Virus record (IMG/VR): IMGVR_UViG_3300027608_000028
Coordinates: 1 to 64,000 of that record
Source of the DNA: a virus
Length of the DNA stretch: 64,000 nt
Reading direction: 5' to 3' (one strand)
Of the stretch, positions 46,563 to 53,620 are shown piece by piece; the first letter of the stretch is position 1; each line of letters begins with the position of its first letter. A program made the position numbers and the translations under genes. Below the pieces are notes generated by a model that had not been told where the DNA came from, made no database searches, and was given only the letters and a program-made list of their open reading frames with translations.

Positions 46563-47210
46563 GTGGCCAAGACAATCGCATTATTCTTACACGACCCTAA
46601 ATGTTCTGTGCAAAGCGGTAACGGGATCATCAGGGCGCTTTCGCCACATTATAATTTTAAAATATTCGGAAAAAATACATTAGAAGATTGCTTCTTTGAC
46701 GACGTCGACATGATTGCAATACCTGGAGGAGTAGGAGATGCAGATACATTTTCTTACTTGCTGACAAACAATGGACAACGAATTAGACAATTTATTAAAC
46801 ATGGTGGGAAATATCTAGGCATCTGCATGGGCGGTTACTGGGCAGGGAAACACTATCTTAATATCTTAGAGGGAGTAGATACTGTTCAATATATTACTCG
46901 TCCAGATACAGATACTCGCAGACCACATGCCAAGGGTCAATCAGTGCTATGGAAAGGCCAAGAAGAGAACATGTTTTTTTATGACGGGTGTGCAGTAGTT
47001 GGCCCGAATATTGATACTTGTGATATCTGGTCGTTATACCCCAATGGCGATCCCATGGCAATTATACAAAATAACATAGGGATCATCGGCTGTCATCCTG
47101 AAAGTGAAAAATTTTGGTATGACGGCTGGACTTGGATGGCACCGCATTGGCACGAAGATAGACATCACCGCTTGCTGTTAGAGTTTACCGACACGCTGAT
47201 GTCGAAGTAA
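46563..47210 (+). CDS. Class I glutamine-amidotransferase-like protein (BPL_N type)
   Basis: 215 aa with GTG start. IPGGVGDADTF and LGICMGGYWAG (nucleophile Cys in the elbow), with His in GCHPESEKF, match the N-terminal domain seen with biotin-protein ligases. No ligase domain. It is the only plus-strand gene between 4.7 and 64 kb. GGTAAATA lies four bases before the GTG. Confidence 0.78.
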   Translation: MAKTIALFLHDPKCSVQSGNGIIRALSPHYNFKIFGKNTLEDCFFDDVDMIAIPGGVGDADTFSYLLTNNGQRIRQFIKHGGKYLGICMGGYWAGKHYLNILEGVDTVQYITRPDTDTRRPHAKGQSVLWKGQEENMFFYDGCAVVGPNIDTCDIWSLYPNGDPMAIIQNNIGIIGCHPESEKFWYDGWTWMAPHWHEDRHHRLLLEFTDTLMSK

Positions 47211-47211
47211 C

Positions 47212-47775
47212 TTATTCCCACTTTAAAAAATTAGCAAATAGCTCTTGTGCTCGTTGAAAGGTTATGCCTTCCATGTTACTTGCGTCTAACAAATCAAAAC
47301 TCATACATAGTCTAGACTTGGATCCGTTTGTTATATTGTGTGGTACACCAGTTTGGCAAACACTGGGGCTCTTAACTAGATGTGAGTATATTACTTGACA
47401 TTTGTCGTCAGGAAAAGTAATATAAGGTGTATTTGCATTTGATACTCCAGCAACTGTTTGAAATGCAGGATCAAAATCAAACCAGTTCATCATACTATTA
47501 TCGTCTTGCCCATATATCCAGTTCATTTTAACTTTGTCGCCCAGGCCTCTGTCAACATGAATTTCCCCTACGTGATGTGCAGGTCGAAATATTATTTCAA
47601 CCATATTAATTTTAACGCCTACTTCTTTTAGCCATTCATATAACGCAGGATTTATATATCTAAATCTATCAATTTTAGTATGTCTGTATTCTGCAGATTT
47701 AAGTATGTTAGCAGGAAACATAGGATCCTTAAATGGCTCAACTGGGCAGTCTACGTGGAAACAATAATTGTTCAT
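47212..47775 (-). CDS. Possible 2-oxoglutarate/Fe(II) oxygenase-like protein
   Basis: 187 aa. GEIHVDRG (H-x-D) and, about 85 residues on, GVPHNITNGSKSRLCMSFD (His then Arg) follow the facial-triad order of the Fe(II)/2OG fold. Overlaps the desaturase gene by ATGA and ends convergent with 47210. Substrate unknown; the operon suggests lipid or surface oxidation. Confidence 0.6.
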   Translation of the reverse strand: MNNYCFHVDCPVEPFKDPMFPANILKSAEYRHTKIDRFRYINPALYEWLKEVGVKINMVEIIFRPAHHVGEIHVDRGLGDKVKMNWIYGQDDNSMMNWFDFDPAFQTVAGVSNANTPYITFPDDKCQVIYSHLVKSPSVCQTGVPHNITNGSKSRLCMSFDLLDASNMEGITFQRAQELFANFLKWE

Positions 47776-48476
47776 GATCTTATCTTTGCAAGTCTTACTA
47801 ACCTAAATAAACTTAACCACATCCACCCTGCATCAAACTCAAACCAACGACGACTTAGTCGAGGGTTAGCAGGATCCAAATGATGGTTATTATGCAGGCA
47901 TTCGCCGCCAACAATAATATCCCAAGGAACAATGTTTCTACTGTGATCTTTAGTTTCGCCATTTCGATATCCTATCCAATGTCCTACACCGTTGATGACT
48001 CCTGCGGCCCAGAAAGGAATCCAAATCATTTGGATGCCCCATATTAACAATCCCCACCAGCCAAAACAAAGTAGATTTACAAGCAATAACAAAGTAATTC
48101 CTAGTTTGCTGTGTTTGGTATATACGTTTTTCTCCATCCAGTCGTTGGGTGTGCCTTGCCCGTATGTGGCAACCATTGCAGAGTCTTTGCTGGCTGTGTG
48201 ATACAAGAATGCTCCACGAAACAGCACATGCCATATGCCGTATACGTGTGGACTGTGTGGGTCGCCGTCCTGCTCGGTAAATCTATGATGTTTGCGGTGT
48301 ACTGCTACCCATTGCTTAGTGATCATGCCGGTTGTAAGCCAAAGCCAGGCTCGCATAAAGTGTTCTAGTATAGGATGGAATTGGATTCCTTTGTGTGCTT
48401 GTCCTCTGTGTAAAAACAGAGTAACACATATGATAGTGATATGTGTTACTACAAGAGTGTATATAATTATGTTCAT
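47772..48476 (-). CDS. Fatty-acid desaturase, paralogue 4 (divergent)
   Basis: 234 aa from MNIIIYTLVVTHITIICVTL; an ATG six codons upstream is also possible. Boxes HRGQAH, HRKHHRF and HNNHH with EQDGDPHSPH. It is shorter and clearly more distant than the three tandem paralogues, with a conserved RNGETKDHSRN segment before box 3, like bacterial delta-9 enzymes. Sits between a 2OG-oxygenase-like and a Rieske gene. Confidence 0.9.
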   Translation of the reverse strand: MNIIIYTLVVTHITIICVTLFLHRGQAHKGIQFHPILEHFMRAWLWLTTGMITKQWVAVHRKHHRFTEQDGDPHSPHVYGIWHVLFRGAFLYHTASKDSAMVATYGQGTPNDWMEKNVYTKHSKLGITLLLLVNLLCFGWWGLLIWGIQMIWIPFWAAGVINGVGHWIGYRNGETKDHSRNIVPWDIIVGGECLHNNHHLDPANPRLSRRWFEFDAGWMWLSLFRLVRLAKIRS

Positions 48477-48483
48477 AACATAC

Positions 48484-49374
48484 TTATCTTGCAAGACATT
48501 GTCTATAGTTACGTTTTTCCGGGTCTAAATGTAAAGGGTTACAGTCTCTCCAACTAGGTTCCATATTTTCTGCTTGGTCTTTATCTTGGGCCCACGCAGT
48601 TTCCCATACTTGTTCATTGACTGCCCAATTTTCTTCTGGGTAATTAAAATCTCTGTATTTAAAAATATGACTAATTGTTTCTGTGTCTGACTTTGGTTCA
48701 TTAATCATTACAAAAACTGCACCAGGTTGCCATTCAAACATTGTTCCTGGATATTGTGCTAGCCATACTGCATTGTACGCTAATCCTTTACCTTTAATAA
48801 ATTTAGTAAAATCTGTTTCTTCAGTCATTGACCCGACGACATATTGTGCGCTTCCACCATCCCACCGCTTCCATGTTATTTCTTCTACATTAGGTACATT
48901 AATTTTAGCATATACTCCGGGGTGAACTAACGGTATATGATCTATGTCTAAAAATAAATCCATAATTGGAACATAATTAGATTTAATTACGTCTTGTCGA
49001 TATTCTACTAATTTATAGTCGCCGACGATATTTCTATCCAATGGTACAGGATCTGTGAATAAGAACCCACTCCATTCAAATACAGGCTCTGTTGTTAAAG
49101 GATGATTATTTTTGCAAGGCATGGATCCTGTACTGTGTCCCACAGTGCCGCTACCTTTTGGTGTTCCATTCTTATCCCAACTCCAGCCATGGTATGGACA
49201 AACTGCATGTAGGTTTGTTCCTGCACCTTTTCGTATACGACTACCTTGATGCGTACAAATATTGCTTTGTAATGTAAAGTTACCTTCAACATTTAGCAAT
49301 GTTTTTTTAGACTGAAATTGTTCTAGAACTTTCCAACTTCCCTGAGGGATATCATTGATGTGTGCTAAAAACAT
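48484..49374 (-). CDS. Rieske-type mononuclear iron oxygenase
   Basis: 296 aa. Rieske ligands C-x-H...C-x2-H in CTHQGS and CPYHGWSWD (about 37-60). The catalytic iron site is D-x2-H-x4-H in DIDHIPLVHPG (about 150-160), as in ring-hydroxylating and related oxygenases. It needs a reductase, not seen nearby. Start codon is six bases from a TATAAATA box. Confidence 0.9.
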   Translation of the reverse strand: MFLAHINDIPQGSWKVLEQFQSKKTLLNVEGNFTLQSNICTHQGSRIRKGAGTNLHAVCPYHGWSWDKNGTPKGSGTVGHSTGSMPCKNNHPLTTEPVFEWSGFLFTDPVPLDRNIVGDYKLVEYRQDVIKSNYVPIMDLFLDIDHIPLVHPGVYAKINVPNVEEITWKRWDGGSAQYVVGSMTEETDFTKFIKGKGLAYNAVWLAQYPGTMFEWQPGAVFVMINEPKSDTETISHIFKYRDFNYPEENWAVNEQVWETAWAQDKDQAENMEPSWRDCNPLHLDPEKRNYRQCLAR

Positions 49375-49380
49375 ATAGTA

Positions 49381-49388
49381 TATTTATA
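49381..49388 (-). promoter_or_regulatory. T4-late-like TATAAATA box before the Rieske gene
   Basis: Exact TATAAATA on the minus strand between the tmRNA terminator and the Rieske ATG, six bases before the start codon. Confidence 0.55.
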
Positions 49389-49393
49389 TATAA

Positions 49394-49415
49394 GAAACCC
49401 GCCGAAGCGGGTTTC
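49394..49415 (-). terminator. Terminator of the tmRNA gene
   Basis: Perfect 9-bp stem GAAACCCGC/GCGGGTTTC with CGAA-type loop at the end of the tmRNA coding piece. Confidence 0.85.
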
Positions 49416-49587
49416 TGGTGGTTTCTGTTACGAGGCATTTCCTGCCCTAAGTGGCTGTTAGGCCGCTAATGCGAACTGTGAGTCGTTTGCGGTTACTTTT
49501 GTTTAGTTTTTACGACTATCGCTGTCGTGCTGTCCACTCTGTTACTTGTTGCCCTGTCGAATCTAGGTCAGGCCCATCAAAAGAAAA

Positions 49588-49695
49588 TTACACATCTTTT
49601 TTGTGATGCGGTTTGATATTGAGACCGTATAGATAACTAACACCGCACACTGACAACACTATCATCACTGCGACAAATACTATTACCTCGATCAT
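49588..49695 (-). CDS. Membrane microprotein ORF inside the tmRNA intervening segment (35 aa)
   Basis: ATG with AAAGGA eight bases upstream. MIEVIVFVAVMIVLSVCGVS is a membrane helix, followed by a basic tail KPHHKKDV. It fills the segment between the two tmRNA halves (49576-49707), starting 12 bases after the CCA end. Could be a real gene using the spacer or a chance ORF; the ribosome site favours real. Confidence 0.5.
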   Translation of the reverse strand: MIEVIVFVAVMIVLSVCGVSYLYGLNIKPHHKKDV

Positions 49696-49794
49696 TTAAT
49701 TTCCTTTTGGTGGACCTGGGGGGATTCGCACCCCCGTCCAGAACACTTTTCTCTTTGCTTCATACAGCAATAACTCTTACTACATATCATACGG

Positions 49795-49887
49795 AAGAAG
49801 GTAGGGGATTCGGACCCCTGGGAGGTGTTGTTAAGAACCTTCGCTAGTTTCGGAAACTAGTACTTTAAGCCACTCAGTCAACCTTCC
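49795..49887 (-). tRNA. Class II tRNA with apparent CCG anticodon, possibly degenerate
   Basis: Long variable arm and serine-type D arm, acceptor GGAAGGT/ACCTTCT. Anticodon stem CTAGT/ACTAG encloses TTCCGAA, so U33 is followed by CCG, an arginine anticodon on a serine-type body. The T-loop is TCCGAAT (C at 55), position 73 is T and no CCA is encoded (CCG follows). It resembles tRNA-Ser(TGA) of the array. Either a decayed or a recoding tRNA. Lies directly before the tmRNA 3' half. Confidence 0.65.
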
Positions 49888-49891
49888 GTCG

Positions 49892-50056
49892 TTACTCTCT
49901 AATTACCTTCTTTACTTCAAAACTTGAAGTGTCGCTTTTATTAGGATCATGTTCATTGATCCAGTCTCTTGCTACTTGAAATGGATCGGCTGTTCCTTTA
50001 ATTACTTCTGCAACTTTTTCTTTGTTTACATATATTTCAAAAACTACTGTTGACAT
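49892..50056 (-). CDS. Small hypothetical protein (54 aa)
   Basis: MSTVVFEIYVNKEKVAEVIK, beta-alpha layout, acidic. ATG lies within the end of the previous gene (20-base overlap). Not recognised. Confidence 0.58.
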   Translation of the reverse strand: MSTVVFEIYVNKEKVAEVIKGTADPFQVARDWINEHDPNKSDTSSFEVKKVIRE

Positions 50057-50246
50057 TTGATTTTCCTTCAATTATAAATTTTACAATGCCGGATTGTTTT
50101 TCAAAAACAATACGATTATCATGTCCTACTCTAACACTAAACACATCTCCGTTAGAAACACCTATTTGTTCTGGTGTAAGTTCCGGGTCCATTGCTATAC
50201 TTCCGCTAGGGAGTAAGTTAAAATTGTAGTCGACAAACATAGTCAT
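50037..50246 (-). CDS. Small hypothetical protein (69 aa)
   Basis: Starts MTMFVDYNFNLLPSGSIAMD; contains PEQIGVSNGDVFSVRVG, a small beta-barrel pattern. Near-late-type AGTAAATA upstream. Function unknown. Confidence 0.58.
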   Translation of the reverse strand: MTMFVDYNFNLLPSGSIAMDPELTPEQIGVSNGDVFSVRVGHDNRIVFEKQSGIVKFIIEGKSNVNSSF

Positions 50247-50256
50247 AGTACACTAT

Positions 50257-50556
50257 TTACTCACTGGCCATGTTCTGGTCTACAACTATAAACGCAATAT
50301 TGGGGAAGGCTTGCTTTAATTTGAGTTTAAGCTCATCTTCTGATACTGCTTGTGCAATAAACTGAGATGTTGTTTTGTTATATAAAAACAACCCTTCGTT
50401 ATGTTTCTCTAACCATGCTATTACTACGTTATTTTTTATTTCTTTCCTAACTTCTGCTCGAAGTTCGGCTCGTCGGGAAGATACCAAAATAGCACGGTAT
50501 ACAAACCAGCAACAAAATACTATAATTAGATAGTCATAAAAAGAAAAGTTTTCCAT
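50257..50556 (-). CDS. Small membrane-anchored protein (99 aa)
   Basis: N-terminal membrane helix (about 9-27, YLIIVFCCWFVYRAILV), then a soluble alpha/beta part. Ends just before 50246. Not recognised. Confidence 0.58.
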   Translation of the reverse strand: MENFSFYDYLIIVFCCWFVYRAILVSSRRAELRAEVRKEIKNNVVIAWLEKHNEGLFLYNKTTSQFIAQAVSEDELKLKLKQAFPNIAFIVVDQNMASE

Positions 50557-50564
50557 ATTCTTAT

Positions 50565-50975
50565 TTAATCTTGTTTGGTGATTTCAAGTGGACCTGATAA
50601 CCAGGCTTCGGTTTCGTCATTGTACCAATCATTCTCTTCCAGGAATTCATAATAGTCATCGGCTTCTTCTAACTCTGTAGTAAATGCTTGAAGTTCATCA
50701 TCTTCAAACCCATCGTACTCATAATCGCCGTACCAACCATCGTCCATTGAGTCTAGTTCGATTTGTTCAATGTTGTCACCGCTGTGATCATACATGTTAA
50801 TGCCGTCGTCATTTTCAGCAGTGATACCATCTGGCGGATTGTCATCGGTAGTTTCTACGTTAAATGTTCCCCAACGGAATCCATTAATGCGAGTAACTGT
50901 CTTACCGTCTTTGGTCCAAATCTCACGCTCTTCACATGATTTCTTTTCTGTAGTTGATACTTTCCACCAAGCCAT
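50565..50975 (-). CDS. Very acidic hypothetical protein (136 aa)
   Basis: N-terminal basic part (KVSTTEKKSCEEREIWTKDG), then a strongly acidic half with DDGWYGDYEYDGFEDDE. Acidic phage proteins can mimic DNA, but no family is identified. Confidence 0.58.
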   Translation of the reverse strand: MAWWKVSTTEKKSCEEREIWTKDGKTVTRINGFRWGTFNVETTDDNPPDGITAENDDGINMYDHSGDNIEQIELDSMDDGWYGDYEYDGFEDDELQAFTTELEEADDYYEFLEENDWYNDETEAWLSGPLEITKQD

Positions 50976-50987
50976 GTTAGTTCCTTA

Positions 50988-51116
50988 TTAAAGTAATTCG
51001 TATTCGTCTTTGCCGCAACCGCACTCAGGACACAAGAAATCTTCAGCTAGATCTTCCCACTTGCCTTCTATTTCTTCATCATGGACATGTCCACAAACTA
51101 TACATACGTGTTCCAT
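50988..51116 (-). CDS. Rubredoxin-type small iron protein (42 aa)
   Basis: MEHVCIVCGHVHDEEIEGKW then FLCPECGCGKDEYEL. Cys5, Cys8, Cys29 and Cys32 give the C-x2-C...C-x2-C FeS4 site. It corresponds to the C-terminal rubredoxin domain of rubrerythrin split off as its own gene, directly downstream of the di-iron domain. Works as electron donor to it. Confidence 0.85.
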   Translation of the reverse strand: MEHVCIVCGHVHDEEIEGKWEDLAEDFLCPECGCGKDEYELL

Positions 51117-51117
51117 A

Positions 51118-51606
51118 TTACAATCCTCCTGCTTCCTGAGCCCATTGCTCTTTGTTTTTTAAATCGTTTAATTTATTTTGGTATGCTTCTGCATGACGCT
51201 TTTCAATCTTAGACAATGCCGCAAAACGTTTACTAGCTTTTTCTAATACTGCTTTAAACTCTTGTGCATGTTGTTGACTTTCGCGCCCTTGCTCGTTGAA
51301 TTCTTTCACTGCTTCAATGTTATGTTCGGCTTTTGCACGATATTCAAACTCCGGATACATTGTAGTGAACTCATATGTTTCACCTTCAATGGCCATTTCC
51401 AAACATTTTTCAGTTGTTGGCTTACCAACAAGTAATTCCAAATGTCCCCATGCATGTAATAGTTCTTGATCTGCGGTGTGCTCAAAATGTTTTGCAACAT
51501 CTTCAAAACCTTCTGCACGAGCAATCTTTGCAAAGTATCGATACTTGATGTGTGCTTGACTTTCTCCGGCCAATGCACTTGCTAAATTATCTAATGTTAA
51601 TGACAT
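51118..51606 (-). CDS. Rubrerythrin-type di-iron protein (no rubredoxin domain)
   Basis: 162 aa. Four-helix bundle with carboxylate/His ligands in LAGESQAHIKYR, FEHTADQELLHAWGH and further E-x2-H pairs. Reduces peroxide. The missing rubredoxin domain is the neighbouring gene 50988-51116. Confidence 0.87.
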   Translation of the reverse strand: MSLTLDNLASALAGESQAHIKYRYFAKIARAEGFEDVAKHFEHTADQELLHAWGHLELLVGKPTTEKCLEMAIEGETYEFTTMYPEFEYRAKAEHNIEAVKEFNEQGRESQQHAQEFKAVLEKASKRFAALSKIEKRHAEAYQNKLNDLKNKEQWAQEAGGL

Positions 51607-51615
51607 GTTTATCCT

Positions 51616-51828
51616 TTAGACGTCCCTGTCCATTTCGCCTGCTTCGCGCACTAGGCCTACAACTTCGTCTAAGGTGTTACACAAGATTTTGGCGTTGACA
51701 TAGTCGCCTTTCTTGTTACGGCCACCTGCTTCTACCATATATCCGTTGTCGTACATGTTAACTGTAAATGATTCATTTACTTTAGTCAGCTTATCGCTGA
51801 GTTTATTCACTGTCTTTGCTGTCGCCAT
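51616..51828 (-). CDS. Small hypothetical protein (70 aa)
   Basis: MATAKTVNKLSDKLTKVNES, then NMYDNGYMVEAGGRNKKGDY, a beta-rich core common among phage small proteins. Overlaps the end of the next gene upstream by 26 bases. Function unknown. Confidence 0.62.
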   Translation of the reverse strand: MATAKTVNKLSDKLTKVNESFTVNMYDNGYMVEAGGRNKKGDYVNAKILCNTLDEVVGLVREAGEMDRDV

Positions 51829-52159
51829 GATCTAATTCCTTAATTGCTTTGTTAATTGTGCCTGATAAATTGTAAGCACTTTGTTTGTTTAAAATTATAT
51901 GATGCTCTTGCTTCATTACTCCTTTAAACAAAATATTGTAAGCCGCTTTAAAGCGACTAAAATTGTGATCCCAAAATGGTGTCCACGTATCAATGTAAAA
52001 TGATAATTGCACAGATTGTAATTCATTATCACCTTCAACTTCTATCCACATATTAAGTTGATGTTCTGGATCCGTACATTCACAGGATACAACGTATGTT
52101 TTTGCGTCTGACCACTCGTTGGTTTGCATAATACCTTGTGCCGGAGTTTGTAATTTCAT
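51803..52159 (-). CDS. Hypothetical protein (118 aa)
   Basis: MKLQTPAQGIMQTNEWSDAK; beta-sandwich-like with SCECTDPEHQLNMWIEVEGD. Linked by overlap at both ends. Not recognised. Confidence 0.58.
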   Translation of the reverse strand: MKLQTPAQGIMQTNEWSDAKTYVVSCECTDPEHQLNMWIEVEGDNELQSVQLSFYIDTWTPFWDHNFSRFKAAYNILFKGVMKQEHHIILNKQSAYNLSGTINKAIKELDHGDSKDSE

Positions 52160-52398
52160 ACTAGTAAACCTTTAATCCATTCATCAGCAGTCTTATCTGC
52201 ATCAGTTGCACTTACTGCCCATACTTTTATTTCTGCAATTTGATATCCTTCTCTGCTAAAGATAAACAAATCAAATGGTACTCGTCCGTTAAGCACAAAT
52301 TCTTCGGGTAAAGTTTTTGTTACTATAAATTGTTCTAGTTTTCCTGACTTAACTCTTGATATTAAATCATTCGCCATTTCAGCTGAATTTTTTTCCAT
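52156..52398 (-). CDS. Hypothetical protein (80 aa)
   Basis: MEKNSAEMANDLISRVKSGK; ends EWIKGLLV. Coupled by ATGA to the following gene. Not recognised. Confidence 0.55.
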   Translation of the reverse strand: MEKNSAEMANDLISRVKSGKLEQFIVTKTLPEEFVLNGRVPFDLFIFSREGYQIAEIKVWAVSATDADKTADEWIKGLLV

Positions 52399-52594
52399 TG
52401 TGTGTCCTGTATTCGCTCTTTATCCACCACTTGTATGTTTTCCAGTATTGTTGCATTGTAACCGTGTCTTCTTTATAAACACGGCGCTCTTCACAGTTTT
52501 CTATCCAAAGGTTCTGTACCCACATCCTGAATGGGCTTGCAGTCTGAAGGCTTAGGAGGTCTAGTACAGCAGTATTCACATGTTGGGTCATCAC
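52379..52594 (-). CDS. Possible small Trp/Lys-rich protein, reading uncertain
   Basis: Open frame ending WWIKSEYRTHNGKKFS. The upstream half overlaps the Cys-rich gene 52491-52697 out of frame, so only the last 25-35 residues may be real (internal ATG at MQQYWKTYKWW). No good ribosome site. Confidence 0.3.
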   Translation of the reverse strand: MMTQHVNTAVLDLLSLQTASPFRMWVQNLWIENCEERRVYKEDTVTMQQYWKTYKWWIKSEYRTHNGKKFS

Positions 52595-52697
52595 ATTTAT
52601 CCTCTAACCATAGGTTACAATTACTACAATAAAAACAGTCATGCTCTTCTGAGTACGATTTTGTTTTTCGACAACAGAGTGAAGCAGTTACGTCCAC
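52491..52697 (-). CDS. Cys-rich zinc-binding-type protein (68 aa)
   Basis: MDVTASLCCRKTKSYSEEHD, then CFYCSNCNLW and CDDPTCEYCC: at least three C-x2-C pairs, fitting two zinc ribbons. Pro-rich C-terminus. Overlaps the end of the gene upstream by ten bases. Confidence 0.65.
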   Translation of the reverse strand: MDVTASLCCRKTKSYSEEHDCFYCSNCNLWLEDKCDDPTCEYCCTRPPKPSDCKPIQDVGTEPLDRKL

Positions 52698-53533
52698 AAA
52701 CTATCACGAGCTTTGATCAATCTAATCATCATTGCTTCGTCTTCTTTTTCGTAGGCCGCTTCGATTTTTTGCAATAGCTTGTGGGCCTTAGTACTCATCT
52801 TTTTCATTTCGGGTGTCTTGTCACCGCTGAAACTTAATTTGCCGCCATTGGCAATTCTGCTAGTTTCACAATATTCAGTCCAGCCACTGGCATCATAAGG
52901 ATCAGGACGATTGCGATAAGTTACAGTCCACCAAGTGTAAAGCTCTTTGAGTTCTTTGGCACGGATAGCTTGTCCAGTAGGCTTGTCAAAGTTTTCACTA
53001 CCTTCTTCCACGCCCATATCGTTGCCAAATTTAAGTGTCATTGCCCAGTCAAGATGATCAATACCTGCTTGAGGACAACGCCAAGTTCTCCAACGCCACC
53101 AGCCACTTGCATAGAATGGAGGATTGTACTTTGCACGGTCTTCTTTACTGCCCCAGGCAATATGACTCCAAGCTGATTCTATCTCAACAAAATCAACCAG
53201 CTCATTGAATAAGCAAGGCAAAAAGCGGTTCCCCACGTCTTGCCACTGGCCAGGCTTAATATCCCGGGGATGAGCGGTAAGACTATGAGTCCGACTAACC
53301 CAACGGTTGTTAATGTAGTACTTGATAGCATGAATTTTCCTTATAGGCCATGTTACAAAATCTTGGATGTGACCAAGTGCTTCTTCCGCAAGCCAATATC
53401 GGAAGTTATGCTTCATCTGCGCCGCAGTTGTCCAGTCGTCCCATTCTTCACTTGTGCCGGCGCTGAGCTTTTTGGTGCCGCGAAGCCAATCTGCGAAAGG
53501 AGTACAACTCCAGTAGTTAGTATGTTGTGCCAT
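52688..53533 (-). CDS. Conserved phage-type hypothetical protein (281 aa)
   Basis: Trp-rich protein (WWRWRTWRCPQAGIDHLDWA) with no motif that gives a function. I recall similar proteins in large phages. Own promoter at 53586-53614 shows it heads the operon down to about 50 kb. Confidence 0.7.
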   Translation of the reverse strand: MAQHTNYWSCTPFADWLRGTKKLSAGTSEEWDDWTTAAQMKHNFRYWLAEEALGHIQDFVTWPIRKIHAIKYYINNRWVSRTHSLTAHPRDIKPGQWQDVGNRFLPCLFNELVDFVEIESAWSHIAWGSKEDRAKYNPPFYASGWWRWRTWRCPQAGIDHLDWAMTLKFGNDMGVEEGSENFDKPTGQAIRAKELKELYTWWTVTYRNRPDPYDASGWTEYCETSRIANGGKLSFSGDKTPEMKKMSTKAHKLLQKIEAAYEKEDEAMMIRLIKARDSLWT

Positions 53534-53585
53534 TTATGTTCTATTATCCAATTAACGGTTTATTCATTACTGTTATTCTTTTTAC

Positions 53586-53614
53586 ATTGTACATTATAAA
53601 GGTATCTTTGTCAA
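53586..53614 (-). promoter_or_regulatory. Sigma70 promoter
   Basis: TTGACA, 17 bases, TACAAT on the minus strand, upstream of 52688-53533. Confidence 0.8.
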
Positions 53615-53620
53615 CTTAAA

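Larger units (their letters stand above)
49394..49790 (-). ncRNA. ssrA: Circularly permuted (split) tmRNA gene
   Basis: Read on the minus strand, the 3' tRNA half comes first: T arm GGGGG-TGCGAAT-CCCCC, acceptor CAGGTCC, A73 and CCA ending at 49708. After about 130 bases comes the 5' half from 49575: acceptor GGGCCTG, which pairs over all seven positions with CAGGTCC, then the tmRNA hallmark GATTCGAC. CAGGGCA of the 5' half pairs with TGTTCTG of the 3' half as helix 2. The tag frame (49458-49490) opens at GCA and encodes ANDSQFALAA then TAA. tmRNA frees stalled ribosomes and tags products for ClpXP-type proteases. Confidence 0.93.
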
